A DNA stretch of 64,000 bases from Cristatella mucedo (taxonomy: Eukaryota; Bryozoa; Phylactolaemata; Cristatellidae): the NCBI GenBank assembly GCA_009760855.2, contig WPIO01000206.1, positions 279,826 to 343,825 of the forward strand. Direction: 5' to 3'. A program made the position numbers and the translations under genes. This document shows positions 1 to 11,884 of the stretch, piece by piece. Below the pieces are notes generated by a model, which did not search any database, was not told the DNA's origin, and was given only the letters and a program-made list of their open reading frames with translations. Position 1 is the first letter of the stretch. Each line of letters starts with the position of its first letter.

Positions 1-480
1 CCTGCTATTTGATCGCAGTGGACTCGCATTCGCTTATAGTCTATAATAGTGGCCATCACATCCACCTGCTCTTCAGAATACATAACGAGCGGCGACACTC
101 GCAGCTGGGAGCCCAACCCCTCGTTTTAGCGTTATTTAATTTCACCGAATTTGGGAAGCACGTCCACCTTGATACAGTAGCCTTCCGCTTAAGTACACAA
201 CCGTTTAAGTATGCACCCCGGTTAAGTGTCCAATTTTTTTCCTTAACGTCTGGGTTCAAGATGTATTAGTTCAACAAGTCATGAATCGTCATTTTGAGTA
301 GATTTTGAAGTTTCTTGCGTTTGGCTCTGAGGAAGACCACCCGGATGCTGCTCTGAAATGATTCAAAAGATTTCTTAAGATTGTTAAGTATATCATCACC
401 TTGAATATGGACTTAATTTCATTAATTAATTTTAGGGCACTTAAGAATAACTTGGTTGAACAGAACCTTTATGCTCGAGC
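1..480. repeat. Dispersed repeat R1, copy 1
   Basis: This stretch matches 43,010-43,420 closely by eye over some 400 bp, with scattered substitutions and small indels. Near 172-246 both copies have a block beginning TACAGTAGCC with repeated CGCTTAAG/GTTTAAG words. That resembles the terminal repeats of pogo/Tigger-like DNA transposons, but I could not find a matching opposite end. No protein is evident. Confidence 0.6.
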
Positions 481-510
481 TGCGAGCAAGAACGAGCCAT
501 GTAGGATCGT

Positions 511-1231
511 GATGAGGTGACTGACATTCCTGCCCGTGGCGCCCGGCTGCACTCTACAGGAGCACCTGATCGATGCCTGCTGGCCGGTCAAACTAAGCCC
601 TAAATTACAAAAAGACTGCATTAAACTCAAAAAAAAAGATTTCCTAAATGCACTTTCAGCGCTCAAGCCGGATGTTGTCGCTTATCGGCTATTGAATAAC
701 GGCAGTAACTCTATCATGCAGTGTTCTACGGAGTCTAGCCCAAAGCCCCTAAGCTCTTACTCTTGCGTTCCAACTACCGACTTAAGATCAAAGTGACGCT
801 TTCTCAATGAAGCCGTCACCGCCATCTATCCAATAATTGTGTGGCTCGCTTGTTTGTGTGTGCACAGCCGTGTGAGCGCCCCAGGAGTCTCGGCTAGTTA
901 GTCGGCTAGGGCTGTATTATTGAATTTAGGGCTACACGTCTTCTCTGAGTGGACAAAGGAATTGCTTTCGTTCGGCTAATTTGACCTCTTTCTCCATTGT
1001 CCTCCATGAGGGTGATAGAAGCAGAACCGTCTTCCATTTGGGCATCATAGTCCGGTGAAGCGTTGGTCGGGGAGCAAGGCCTTTAGGCTGAGGCCAGTGC
1101 AAGCCTGAATCAATACCGCTGGCCACGCGTTTTGTTGTTCGCAAAGTACGTTCTTGTGGATAGAGCTCCAGCGTGGATTCGGGCGACTCAAGTACAGGGA
1201 GTTTTTGCTGTAGGCTTGTCATTGCCATCAA
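511..1231. repeat. Retroelement-associated repeat, copy 1
   Basis: The segment matches 3,829-4,560 almost end to end. It begins with a GTGGCGCC word that resembles the primer-binding region of LTR retrotransposons, and in the second copy it lies directly after repeat R3. Short open frames occur on both strands, but none could be tied to a family with confidence. Most likely it is the leader or internal part of an LTR element; this is inference from its position. Confidence 0.45.
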
Positions 1232-1450
1232 GTGGTCCGCCTCATGCCAGCCGACCTTCCATTCGCACGACAGGCGCTCTCAACCACAGCACTTGACATA
1301 TCATTGCCGCAAAATTGGCTTCTGCCCTGTGCGCCGGTCTGTACGTATACTATCCACTCTCATCTCTTATCACCACTTTCTCCGGAGCGGCGTGCACGAC
1401 GGCTACTACCGCTATGCTAGGACGTCCGAACACCCGCGTTTGTCAATGTC
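1232..1450 (+). repeat. LTR-like repeat (copy 1)
   Basis: This contains the family words TTGGCTTCTGCCCTG, TACGTATACTATCCACTCTC and CTCCGGAGC. The same words recur at 4,855-5,460 (+), in diverged form at 5,570-5,935 (+), and inverted at 4,560-4,900. The repeat family sits beside gag-like sequence and includes an AATAAA in the 5,570 copy, so a Gypsy-type LTR is the likeliest identity. Terminal TG/CA ends were not resolved. Confidence 0.45.
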
Positions 1451-1680
1451 GTATACGTCGCTTTGATGCCTACGAGGAATTCGCCTCGCGTCGCCTTGCT
1501 GACGGTGAAAACGTGAATGGCTTTTGGGCGGACTTGAATCGGTTGGCTAGGCTGATGGCCGGTGATTTTGTCAAATGCACCTTTGTCGCTGGGCTGCCGG
1601 AGGCCGCAAACAGGCACCTCCAAGCCTCATTCAAGCTCGCGGAAATGCCTGCGGATGTTCTTGTCTACAATTGTGTAAGT
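1450..1680 (+). pseudogene. Ty3/Gypsy-like gag fragment
   Basis: An open stretch in the +1 frame encodes about 75 residues with the gag signature seen in metazoan Gypsy elements: an aromatic residue followed by A-x-R-x-L, the motif ADGENVNGFWADLNRLAR, then FVAGLPEAANRHL. In an intact element this protein packages the RNA into virus-like particles. The homology starts and ends abruptly and joins LTR-like sequence on its left, so this is a rearranged relic. Identification is by pattern, not by search. Confidence 0.55.
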
Positions 1681-1749
1681 CCCAGAGCAACACATATGTC
1701 TTCGAAAAGAACCCAGTGGAATACCTGTATCTTATTTTTTTTCTAACAT

Positions 1750-3535
1750 TAGTAAGTAGACATTCGAAATCAGCATAAGCAACAAAGGGAAACTATAGTG
1801 TTTTTGAATATTTTCTAAAGTGACATTCATCTTCACTTCTGTCCTTCCTGTCTTTTGCTTTGGTCATTTTTATCCTTGATTTGCCGTCATTTTTTTCTTA
1901 CAAGCATCAATGTGTGACTCTAATTTGTGAATAAAATCCATATGAACATCTTTTGCAAGTCAGTTGAGTGCCATGTCCTTTTGAGCTTCTGCATAAACCC
2001 TTAAACTTCCTGATTATTACATAATGTGATTTAGTTTTTCTTTATTGCTGTACAGTAGAAGATCTAAGTGTTTCTTCTTTTCTCCATCAACTACTATTAG
2101 TGGGCTTAAACTTCCGTTAGGTTGTTCAAAGACATTAACTGTAGTAACAAACAACTCTGCTAGCAATGGTAAGTCAACAACGTTCAATGTGTTGGAAGGA
2201 GAGCCTTTTTTAACATAAACCATTCTTCTAATCTTGGTAATAGACGTGAATTATTCTTATGCAATAATTAAGTTAGATCTGCCGATGACTCTGGATGATT
2301 GTCTCTCCAATGAAGGAATATTTAGGAACACACCACAAAGCGCGACAATTTTCTTATTCACCATCTCTATCTCTATATATATATAGTTTATATATATATA
2401 TATAGTTTAGTATATTATTTATAGTTATATATTATATATTATATATTACTTATAGTTATAGTTATATATTACTTATACTTATAGTAGCTGTTGATCTCTC
2501 TTTTCTAATCCTTCTGGCACAGGAAGAGAGCTTCCGCCAAATCGATGTCTAAAATAAGTAAAATTTGCAGATAAAACATTAATTCCAACCAAACTCCAAC
2601 CTTCCTTCCTTTCTCTAGCCAGTCCTAAACTCTTTTCTTGAAAGATGCAAATTGCATTCTAATTATTTATCAATATAAGAAATTCTATTTACTTTTGCGT
2701 TGCTAATGCAAGCGAAAGTTTGATAATTAAAGGAACCACTTTCAGAAACTAGAATGGGAGAAATAATCAGTGTTAATTTTAGGTAAAAAGGTTCTATTTT
2801 AAGACTCGCAATCCTAATTTCCAAACTAGCTTTTTAGAACGGATATTTCGGTAAAAGTCCTGTTCGTTTTCTAACTTCTTCTCTAATACGTCTTGCATGA
2901 TCACTAAATTCTTCACCTTCCCGCCTCATAAGACCATCGTTTTCCCGAGACATTTATATAAAGAGTAATTTTTTTAAATCAATCATTAATTGCTGATAAG
3001 CATTTTCGCTATAATATATCTTTCTTTGGAAAGCACGTCAAAAGTAATATGTTTTTTAATGTAATGGGTACTAGGGTCTCGAGAGAATGATATTATGATT
3101 ACTAAGGATAGGACGAACGTAAAGCAATCGAGTGAAGCGAGATTGATGGTCGGTAGACCAGGGGATGGGGGTTCTGCCGGGTGGGTGGCTACAGGTAATG
3201 GCAAACCGAAAGCTATTGGTGGTCTGGTGTTGGAGGTGTTGACAACGAGATGAGCGATAGCTGTCCTTCACATTTACGATTAATGCGGGATTTCTCCAGC
3301 CCGTTTCTCCTGCAGTCTTAGCTCAGTCTCTTACGCATCTGTGTGCTTCCAAGCGGTGTTGGGTACGACCTAGCTCAGGTAGGTGGTTCGATGTTTGCTG
3401 TATTTGCATATATTTTAAAATTTGCATTTATGTAATTCTGGTATTATGCAGCACTCTGCGGACGAGAAGCTGGGCTGTTTGACGGAACAGGCGCTGACTT
3501 AGCCGGATTGTGGCTGCCCGACGTAGTCGTATAGT
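1750..3535. other. Non-coding interval with an AT-rich repeat
   Basis: No convincing gene is visible. The only structure is an AT-rich array at 2,371-2,487 made of TATA, TATAGTTA and ATATTA words. Short open frames here lack recognisable motifs and codon structure. Confidence 0.5.
2371..2487. repeat. AT-rich microsatellite
   Basis: Imperfect runs of TATATATA mixed with TATAGTT and ATATT units over about 115 bp. This is simple sequence with no sign of function. Confidence 0.85.
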
Positions 3536-3828
3536 AACGCCGAAGGCTCGGCGGAGTAGGCTTGACCTGTCGCTTACTTAGCGGCGTAACTCACCACCTG
3601 ATGCCGTTCGGTGCGCACATACGCACAATAAGTTGGCCGCCACGAAACGAGCGTTTCTGGCGCTGACCTACTTACCGTTACTAAAGGGGGTCGTGAGTCC
3701 GTGGCGTGAAGCGGACAATAGACCAAGAGCGAACGTCGCTCGACGCTAAAATACTTAGCTGAGATAGCGGGGTAAGAAATTAGTGGTATTGGGCCCGACA
3801 CCGTGGCCCATTACGGTAAGGAGGTGAC
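3536..3828. repeat. Dispersed repeat R3, short copy
   Basis: It starts TAACGCCGAAGGCTCGGCGG, as does the copy at 22,861-23,770, and both end in CCCATTACGGTAAGG. This copy lacks about 600 internal bases present in the other (23,040-23,640). It is followed directly by the repeat with the GTGGCGCC word, as expected if R3 were an LTR followed by a primer-binding site. That reading is an inference. Confidence 0.55.
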
Positions 3829-4560
3829 TCCGACATTCCGGCCGGTGGCGCCAGGCTGCACTCTGCAGGAGCATCTGATCAATGCCTGCTGGCCTATCAA
3901 ACTAAGCCCTAAATTATAAAAAAACGATCTCTTAAATCCGCAAAAAGATTGTCTCGGATACACTTTCAGCGCTCAAGCCGGACGTTGTCGCTTATCGGCT
4001 AGTGAGTAACGGCAGGAACTCTATCCTGCAGTGTTCTATTGAGTCTACGGAGTCTAGCCCAAAGCCCCTAAGCTCTTACTCTTGCGTTCCAACTACCGAC
4101 TTAGGATAAAAGTGACGCTTACTCAACGAAGCCGTCACCGCCATCCATCCAACAATTGCGTGGCTCGCTTGTTTGTGTGTGCACAGGCGTGTGAGCGCCC
4201 CAAGTAGTCTCGGCTAGTTAGCTAGGTAGTCGGCTAGGGCTGTATGATTAAATTTAGGGTTACACGTCTTCTCTGAGTGGACAAATAAATTGCTTTCGTT
4301 TAGCTAATTTGATCTCCTTTCCGATTGGCCTCCATGAGGGCAATAGAAACAGAACCGTCTTCCATTTTGGTATCGTAGTCCGGTGAAGCGATGGTCGGGG
4401 AACTAGGCCTTTCGGCTGAGGCCATTGCAAGCCTGAATTTATAGCACTGCCCACGCGTTTGTTGTTCCCAAAGCAAATTCGTGTAAATAGAGCTCCAGCG
4501 TAGACTCAGGCGACACGAGTACAGGGATTTGTTGCTGCAGGCTTGCCATAGCCGTCACGT
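3829..4560. repeat. Retroelement-associated repeat, copy 2
   Basis: Second copy of the 511-1,231 segment, with small indels. It is flanked by R3 on the left and by an inverted LTR-like segment on the right, so the locus is rearranged or built from two insertions. Confidence 0.5.
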
Positions 4561-4900
4561 GGTCCTGTAGGGGCTCGCGGGCGCGCGATTGCGGCGCGCG
4601 ATGGAGAGCGAAGCCCCCACAAGCGTTGTCGACGACGGCTGTATTATACGATCTAGCAGCCGTCGTGCGTGCTGCTCCGGAGCACGAGGCGTTAGGAGAG
4701 AGAAGAGAGTGGATAGCGTGCGTGCAGGCCGACGCACGGGCAGAAAGTGAATTGAGCGGCAAGGAACGAGTCACGTGCCGGCAAGGAGCGTTCCCGTTGG
4801 GCGGACAGAACGTCGACTGGGGGCGGAACCACGTGACGGCGATCACACGCCCACAGTCCACCCCAAGCCAGCCGACTTTCCGTTCGCACGACAGGCGCTC
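4560..4900 (-). repeat. LTR-like repeat, inverted copy
   Basis: Read on the minus strand, this carries the same ordered words as the plus-strand copies: GTCACGTGG, CCGCCC, CACGTGAC, a TATCCACTCTC block and CTCCGGAGC. With the plus-strand copy at 4,855-5,460 it forms a head-to-head pair of related sequences. Confidence 0.45.
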
Positions 4901-4917
4901 TCCACCGAGGCACTTAT

Positions 4918-5291
4918 AATAATAATAATTCACTTGATAACGCGCCCTCAGAGAACTTAATCTCTCTCTAGGCGCTTTACATTTGCTGTAAAGTAAAATG
5001 CAATTGAATGGTAAGTAAAATCATGCTTGAAAAAACAAACGAAATGAATAATATGGTTAGGGGTGACATGCACAGGGTCAGCATGCAAATGTGGTTAGTG
5101 GCAGTATTCACAGTGTCAGCACGCATAAGCACATTAAGGACGAATCACAGGGACCCACTAAATGCTGTCCTAAATAGGTGTGTTTTTAAGTTTCTTTTAA
5201 ATGTGGTCAGGTCGGGGGATGTTCTGACGCAGGTCGGGGAGGGAGTTCCAGGCTTTGGGAGCATATGAACTAAATGCACGGTCTCCAAAGG
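4918..5291 (-). mobile_element. LINE family 1, 5'-truncated 3' end
   Basis: On the minus strand this runs from the end of the LINE reading frame (region encoding APKPGTPSPTCVRTSPDLTT) through the 3' UTR to the conserved tail hairpin and an (ATT)n end at 4,918. It interrupts the LTR-like repeat: the empty-site order is visible at 1,290-1,310, where GCACTT is followed directly by GACATATC. The insertion is therefore younger than that repeat. Confidence 0.85.
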
Positions 5292-5460
5292 ATTGACATA
5301 TCCTTGCCGCAAAATTGGCTTCTGCCCTGCGCGTCGGCCTGTACGTATACTATCCACTCTCATATCCAATCACCACGTGCTCCGGAGCTTCGTGCACTAC
5401 GGCTACTACCGCTACGCGAGGACTTCCGAACGCCCGCGTTTGTCAATGTCGCATACATAA
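5292..5460 (+). repeat. LTR-like repeat, right part of interrupted copy
   Basis: This continues the repeat begun at 4,855-4,917 after the LINE insertion. It matches 1,302-1,455 closely, including the TACGTATACTATCCACTCTC word and the GTTTGTCAATGTCG word at the end. Confidence 0.5.
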
Positions 5461-5472
5461 TAATACAGCCGT

Positions 5473-5511
5473 GGTCTTTACTACCGCAAATCCGTTGCGG
5501 TAGTGAAGACC
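5473..5511. other. Near-perfect hairpin
   Basis: Arms of 17 bp at 5,473-5,489 and 5,495-5,511 pair with one mismatch around a 5-base loop. No host gene adjoins it. Confidence 0.85.
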
Positions 5512-5569
5512 GCTGCCGCGTTCGTGAGACTAAACAAGTTGATGAACCGGACATGACTCGAACACGTAA

Positions 5570-5935
5570 CCTTTGTGGGCGTGCCGTCGCCGTCACGTGG
5601 TACCCCCTAAGCCGACGTTCCACCCGCCCAACCATCCATCCATGGCAGCACGTGACGTACTATCGCCTCGAAATTCACTTTTCCTTAAATGTTGGTCGGT
5701 CTGTAGGCATACTATTCACTCCATTTCTCTCTTTTTCTCCCTTTCTCTTCTTTTCTTTCCTTTTCTTTTCGTTTCCTTTTCGAGCTCCTTCCTCCACGAT
5801 AACAGCGTGGCTACTGCATTCGTTCGTCGCTAGGCTACGCTCTTCCGCTCCTGCGTTTGCCTGCATGCAATAAAGCCACTGTCTTCAGCGCCGCAACTCG
5901 CTTCGGGTGGTTCGCTCTTGATGGCTCCGTGCCAC
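5570..5935 (+). repeat. LTR-like repeat with polyadenylation signal
   Basis: A diverged member of the same LTR-like family, recognisable from CGTCACGTGG and the later GTCTGTAGGCATACTATTCACT word. It contains a long pyrimidine tract (5,719-5,782) and an AATAAA at 5,869-5,874 followed by GT-rich sequence, which fits an LTR R/U5 boundary. Confidence 0.4.
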
Positions 5936-6695
5936 GTACGGGTCCCCAAACTTCCTCAGGTGGCTACCTTGGTCCCCATGCCTAAGCTGGTTAGCAAAAG
6001 TGTGATGGAATATTTAATGCTGAACTACTATCTCTGTAAACGTGTACACCTGTGAGCGGTATCAGGGAAAGGCAACGCCCAGTTCGACGTATCAAATGTC
6101 AGTAGCACCGCCTACACCAGGGTACACAGTGCTGGCGGAATGCTGAATATTAGTGCGGTAAACCTACGACGCTCTGGACGGCAGCGTATTTCCAGCTCAT
6201 CATCTAACTATTGCTGCAGAACGTAACCATAAAATATTGATTAAAGTTACAACTGTGATGGCACGTTCATCTGTGCTTCAAGATAAAAACTGATTGCATT
6301 ATAACTTATAATACTTTGAGTATTAGAGTGGCTAATTTTATTGGTTGAACCTAATCACTCTCAACACACACACAAACTGATATATGATAATTATTCAGGG
6401 ACAATGAGCAAGCATTGGTAGCAAAATGAGGATATTTACTTTCAATAACTTCACCAATGTTAACCAATGGATGCCTCTATTCATGTAAAAAAAGCCATGA
6501 ACTTAATGAAACTTATCTGACGAAGTCAGCCCTACACGGTTGAAAGTGCAATGCTGGCTGATGATGAGACGCAGACGTTCGATGAGATTTCGTATAAATC
6601 CACAGTCATGCAGTTCCTGAATGATAGCTCTAACCGTAGCAATCCGGTGCCTGCAATGACCAGGCGAGATGAGGGGCGCTCAAGCAAGACGTGGT
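5936..6695. other. Interval with no recognised feature
   Basis: No gene, tandem repeat or transposon end could be recognised between the LTR-like repeat and the LINE that begins near 6,700. Confidence 0.4.
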
Positions 6696-6699
6696 GATC

Positions 6700-8094
6700 G
6701 AAATCTGTGCTTGCTTTGCTCGAGCTTTCGGCAGATTTTGATATTATCGATCACAAAGTTCTTATAGAGCGCCTCTCATCTCGCCTGGGCATTACTGGCA
6801 CTGCACTGCAATGCTTCCGGTCATATCTCAGTGGGAGACTCCAGAGTAGTGACGAGAATGGACAAAGATCATCTGAGGTACCTCTGAAATATGGCGTACC
6901 TCATGGCTCCGTGCTAGGTCCCGTTCTTTTCACGTTTACACTCTCCCTCTTGCTGATGTGATTGCCAAGCACAATCTAGGCTTTTATTTCTATGCGGCTG
7001 ACACTCAGTTGTACCTTTGCTTTGATATTTGATTACCCAGCCTTCGAGCACCTCAAATTCTCTCAACTCACTTGCTGCATGTATTGATGACATCCGCACA
7101 TGGTTGGCACCGAATTCTCTAAAACTAAACGGTGATAAAACTAACTAACTTACTAGATATGGGCAAACCCGGTGTGATTCAGATATTGGAAAGGCTGACG
7201 CTCAAAATTGCCTCATCCAGCATATCTCCTGTTGAATCAGCTCGAATCTAGGTGTGATGTTCCAAAGCGAACGCTCGTTAGACGACCAAATCAGCTCCAC
7301 AGTCAAATCTGCCTATTTTCAGCTTCATAACATTTCTAAAATTCAGTCTTGTTTAGATAAGGATACCACGTCCAAGTTGGTAAATGCATTCGTGACATCC
7401 CGTATCGACTTTTGCAAATCACTGCTTACTGGCCTTACCTACCAGCATGTGCGATCAAGCGAATGCAGCTGGTGAAAAACTCAAAGCTTGGCTTGTCTGT
7501 CGTGAGCATCGCAGTTGCCACGTTACACCACTTCTCGTTGACCTGCACTAGCTACCTGTCAAGCAACGGATTGACTTCAAGGTTTTTTCGCTCACTTTTA
7601 GGTCACTTCATTGTTTGGCTCCAGCCTATCTCTCAGATCTACTCCCCCACCAGACCATGAAACGTACCACCCGCTTTTCGGAATCCCAAAGTCTACAAAT
7701 ACCTCGTATAAACCTCAAATCCTTTGGAGACCGTGCATTTAGTTCGTATGCTCCCAAAGCCTGGAACTCCCTCACGACTTGCGTCAGGACATCCCCTGAC
7801 TTGACCACATTTAAACAGAACTTAAAAACACCTATTTAGGACAGCATTTAGCGAGTTCCTGTGATTCGTCCTTCACGTGCTAATATGTGCTGCCACAGTG
7901 CATGCTGCGACCAACCACATTTGCATGCTGACCCTGTCCATGTCACCCCTAACCATGCTATTCATTTTGTTTGTTTATCAAGCATGATATTACTCACCAT
8001 GCAATTGCATTTCACTTTGCTGCAAACGTAAAGCGCCTAGAGAGAGATTGAGTTCTCTGAGGGTGCTTTATCAAGTGCATTATTATTATATTTA
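6700..8094 (+). mobile_element. LINE family 1 (L2/CR1-like), truncated and decayed
   Basis: A 5'-truncated non-LTR retrotransposon. The frame starting near 6,707 shows reverse transcriptase blocks: a diverged FDxIDHKVL block, RLSSRLGITGTALQCF, and VPHGSVLGPVLF (the usual Q is H). The YADD catalytic region is damaged to YAAD, and several stops and shifts follow. The C-terminal part encodes SYAPKAWNSLTTCVRTSPDL. The 3' end has the family hairpin (8,028-8,078) and an ATT-rich tail. An intact element would copy its RNA into DNA at a nicked target; this one cannot. The best copy in the window is at 58,070-60,314. Confidence 0.9.
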
Positions 8095-8551
8095 TAAAGA
8101 TCAAGCAAAACAAGCAGAGATACTCTCTCATGTCAGCATTCCTGAGTAGGTCAATGCAAATCCGAAGCAATGCGGACTCTGTGCAACAATTATATCTAAA
8201 ACCAGACCTGGAATTTAGTCGCAAGATTTGAAGTTTCTCGAACGTTTAAACGTCTTGTCCGAAAATTATCAAGGTTAATCTCTCTAGGCGAGTGGTCATC
8301 GTGCCTTTTACGAATAACACCGGCCACCTAATATAAAGCTTGTCTTTGGAATCTTTGCTTTATGTGCAATATTATAATTAGCAATTACTTTAACCTCATA
8401 AAAAGATGCCAGTGGGCTTTTTTCCTACTGGTGCCAGGTTCTGGATGAAACCGAGCTGTGGGCCGGTAGGGAAGATCGATGATTTCGGACTAACACTACT
8501 CCACCCGACCAATGAACCTGCTCTGAATCGCCTCATTCTTCACTGCACTGT

Positions 8552-9650
8552 CATGTAATGTATCTCCGTCTGTAACTCCACAAAGTCATAAAGACTATGT
8601 GGGTGTTACGCGGGAGAGTTTTGTATAGCCCACTCACAACCTAAGCGGCTTTCGGTACGCATTCGGTAGCCAACAGACCTCGTCTCACGCAAAAAAGAGA
8701 AAGTGGGAAGCATTGCAGAGTCAGGAGAGCAGTTGATGTAGTGAGTAGCATAGAAGTGGCAGCTCACGAAAACTGAAAAGGATGAGCCGTAGTCGGCAGT
8801 AGGAGAGTAGTTGTGGTTGCCTAAGCATTGTGGAAGCGAGTTCCACAGTCTAGGACCTGCAGAGCTAAAGCTTCTGTCGCCAACGGTCTTTAAGCGGAGG
8901 AATGGGGCAGCTAATTCATTGTCCACACAGGACCTGAGGGCGCGAACGAGCTAAAACTGATGCAGCAGTTCAGCTAGCTACGAAGGAGCCAAGCCATGGC
9001 GGGCATTGTGGATCAGGGTAAGAACTTTGCTCCGTATCCGTTGGTCAACCGGCAACCATCCTAGCTTTTTGAGCAAAGGAGACACGTGCTCAAACCACTA
9101 TGATTTGAAGACTAGCCTTGCAGCCACGTTCATAGTTCGCTGCAGTGGCCTAATAGCTTTCTTTGGCAGCCCAGCCAAAAGGGAATTACAATAATCAAGC
9201 CGAGACAGAACTAATGAGCTAGTTAATTTTTTACAAGCCACTGTGGGAGACAGCTCCTAATCTTGGATTGGGATCGGATGTGATAGTTAGCTGTAGAAGC
9301 AGACTTCTGAATAAAGCTTTTGAAATTGAGGTAGCTGTCGAAAACGACACCTAAATTTCGAGCACGTGGTGATGGTCGCACAATAGAATTACCTATTAAA
9401 GAGCAAAGCATTTTAATCCAGCCACACGCTGAGTGTGTCCTATGAGCAGCAGTTCGGTTTTATCATCATTTAATTTCAGGAAGTTTTCCGACATCCAGGA
9501 TCGAATATCGGCAAGGCAAGCATTCAGTTTTTCAGCTGCAGAAGCAGATTCCGATGGTTTGAATGACAAATACAACTGAGTATCGTCAGCATAGAAGTGA
9601 TAACATAATCCATGGGCCTTAGTCACTGCTGCAGACGATTCGCATCAGCT
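8552..9650 (-). mobile_element. LINE family 2 (CR1/L2-like), 5'-truncated
   Basis: On the minus strand the order is reverse transcriptase palm (YHFYADDTQLYLSF at about 9,600-9,560, LKLNDDKTELLLIGH at about 9,470, RNLGVVFDS at about 9,360), then the C-terminal region SAGPRLWNSLPQCLG (about 8,840) and a 3' UTR. The 3' end reads toward 8,552 and carries the motif of the ATTAC-type tail preserved at 49,150-49,216. The YADD motif is intact but frames are broken. It differs clearly from family 1 in sequence and tail. Confidence 0.85.
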
Positions 9651-9929
9651 GACTAAGCTCTATTTACTTGGAAGCGCAGAGCAAGTAATCCGACCCTGCC
9701 AGGGCTGCAGTGGCCTACTTCCTGCTTACAAGTTGGCTTGTAGACACCGTATCTTCCTTTCTCCCTCTCTCCACTACATCAGCTCCTGATCGGCGTTCAT
9801 GACAGCTAGGTACGTGAGTATCCGTGCTCCCTCTTCTGCGTTGCCGGCTTAAAATACAGCTGCTATCGTCACGCCTACTATTCGTCAGTGGGGCATCGTT
9901 CATCATCACGGCCCGCGACTGCACTGTGT

Positions 9930-10335
9930 GTGCAAGCCCATACAGGCACACGGCAAAAGACGTATACTGATTCCAGAGTGACTTGGAAGCATGTTGTCAC
10001 AAACGCTTGCTGGCTTATGCCTGATTTTTGGTAGAACCTCAAGAAGCCAGCACTTCCTGCTTTCAAGCGACTCAAAACAGTCCGAACCGATACACAATTT
10101 TAAGACTCCTCGGGGTATGACGCTCTCAGTTCGAGATCCAGGACGCAGGTTTGATCTAGTGGCAGCATGCAGCTCTTTTTAACCCACCACAAGCAGGAGA
10201 GTTAGCCGCCCGAACGCTTTTCGGCAGCTACATACCATTTATTGAGGTTTTAACCTACAAACCCCTCAGAAAAGTGCTTTTACTCCTAGCATTGCCACTT
10301 ATCGCACTTGGCATAATCACGTGGCACATATCGCA
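9930..10335. repeat. Segmental duplication, block 1, copy A
   Basis: Matches 28,490-28,870, including the words AAGCCAGCACTTCCTGCTTT and GAGAGTTAGCCGCC. No coding sequence was recognised. It marks the left edge of the duplicated region that later contains TRIM-like gene A. Confidence 0.6.
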
Positions 10336-10339
10336 TAGA

Positions 10340-11865
10340 CAAATTTAACACATGCGATATAAGCGATTTAGAAATAGGCGATTAGGCCATAGACGATTTA
10401 GACATATCTTCGTTTAGGTTTGGGTCAGTAAATTTCTCATCGCCCATCGGCTAGTCATCGACACTAATAGCTATCACCAAGTAGAATATTGACTGAAGTC
10501 GTCTGTTTGCTTAGATAGATCGGATGTTAATGCATCTTTTTTTGTGACACCCGTCATGTTCATTTTGACCTCCGGGTTTCAAACAACTAAAAACCAGGAA
10601 GTAATTTCTGCAGCACAAATCAGTTAACCCAGCCGGCACTGGCACAGTATGCAAGTGGTTTTAAATTCTTTCTCAGTGGAATCATAGATGAAATAAGTGC
10701 AATGTATTTCAACTTCCGACATTCAATAAATAGACTTTAAGGCTATGATCATCCAAAGCGTCTTAAACAGATCCCACCTTTGCTTAAGAATTTAAAATCC
10801 TCGTGCATTAATTGTGCAATTATAGTCTTTAAGAATATGCTAGGCTGTCATTAAAATGCAGAAGGCAAATTTCTAGATAATTTCTACGATCGTATTTTAT
10901 TTTGAAGTATCTGACTCTGGAACTTCTATTATAACTTGTTGCCAAGATTTTCGCTTTCTTGTCAGTCGAGCTTTTGTAAAATTGCCATTCAGCCAGGCCC
11001 GCAGTATAGGGCCAAGGCTGTGTCGCTGTGTAACTGGACAGGCATGTGGTCAGATAAGCATGTGGTCAGATAAGCAGGATTTGGTAATCATTGGTGATGA
11101 CAAAGTGCAGTTGTATAGAGAAAATCTGGTCGAGTGTGTGACCCTTTTTTATGTGAGTAGGGCCATGCACGTGAGCCACAACAGACAATGAGTCAGTCAA
11201 TGCACGAAATTCAGTGCTGAAGGTGATCAAAGTGAACGTTGACATCCCACATAATTTTCAACTTGCTGCCAAGATTTTCACTTTCATGTCAGTCGAGCTT
11301 TTGTAAAATTGCCATTCAGCCAGGCCCGCAGTATAGGACCAAGGCAGCATCGCTTTAATTGCATTTCACTTTGCAGCAAATGTAAAGCGCCTAGAGAGAG
11401 ATTAAGTTCTCTGAGGGCGCTTTATCAAGTGAATTATTATTATTATTATTATTAATATTATTACCTGGACAGGCAAGTGCTCAAAAGCGGCGCAGCCAAA
11501 TTGTTCCTTGTGATATTAACATAGAATCAGCACGTCCTTTTTCGCAACAGTCTATGCCTTTACAGCCGCATACTGGCTTACCAGGGTAAGTTGTTTGGCG
11601 ACAGAGCTCGTTACTAAAATTACTCGTACATCAGATCAATTTTCCTCATTGAAGTGCCATTAATCCGGTCAGGACACAGAAAAAGACTCCGAGATATTTG
11701 TCACCTGTTCTGAAATTGAAAATCTACTCATAAATAACGAGCGTGGTTTCAAAAGGCGGTACAGTTTATTATACGCAATACATGGGTTGTAGTTATATTG
11801 TACATGATTAACTTGGAGATCAGGCTACTTGAAGATGGAGACGTAGTTACACGAGAGAGGCCGAC
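10340..11865. other. Non-coding interval with a local direct duplication
   Basis: A block of about 100 bp at 10,938-11,034 recurs at 11,262-11,354 (shared words include CAGTCGAGCTTTTGTAAAA and GCCAGGCCCGCAGTATAGG). The second copy is split by a solo LINE tail (11,355-11,463), after which the duplicated sequence resumes with CTGGACAGGCA. No gene is seen. Confidence 0.65.
11355..11463 (+). mobile_element. Solo LINE family 1 tail
   Basis: Only about 105 bp of the LINE 3' end are present: the TTTGCAGCAAATGTAAAGCG word, the tail hairpin and (ATT)n. It lies inside the second copy of a local direct repeat, so the uninterrupted sequence is known from the first copy. This is an extreme 5' truncation. 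Confidence 0.85.
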
Positions 11866-11884
11866 ATGAAAATTTGGTTCGTAT

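Noticed and set aside
4439-4933. A 164-codon minus-strand frame starting with a Tyr run
   Set aside because: The Tyr run comes from the ATT tail of a LINE and the rest crosses LTR-like repeats.
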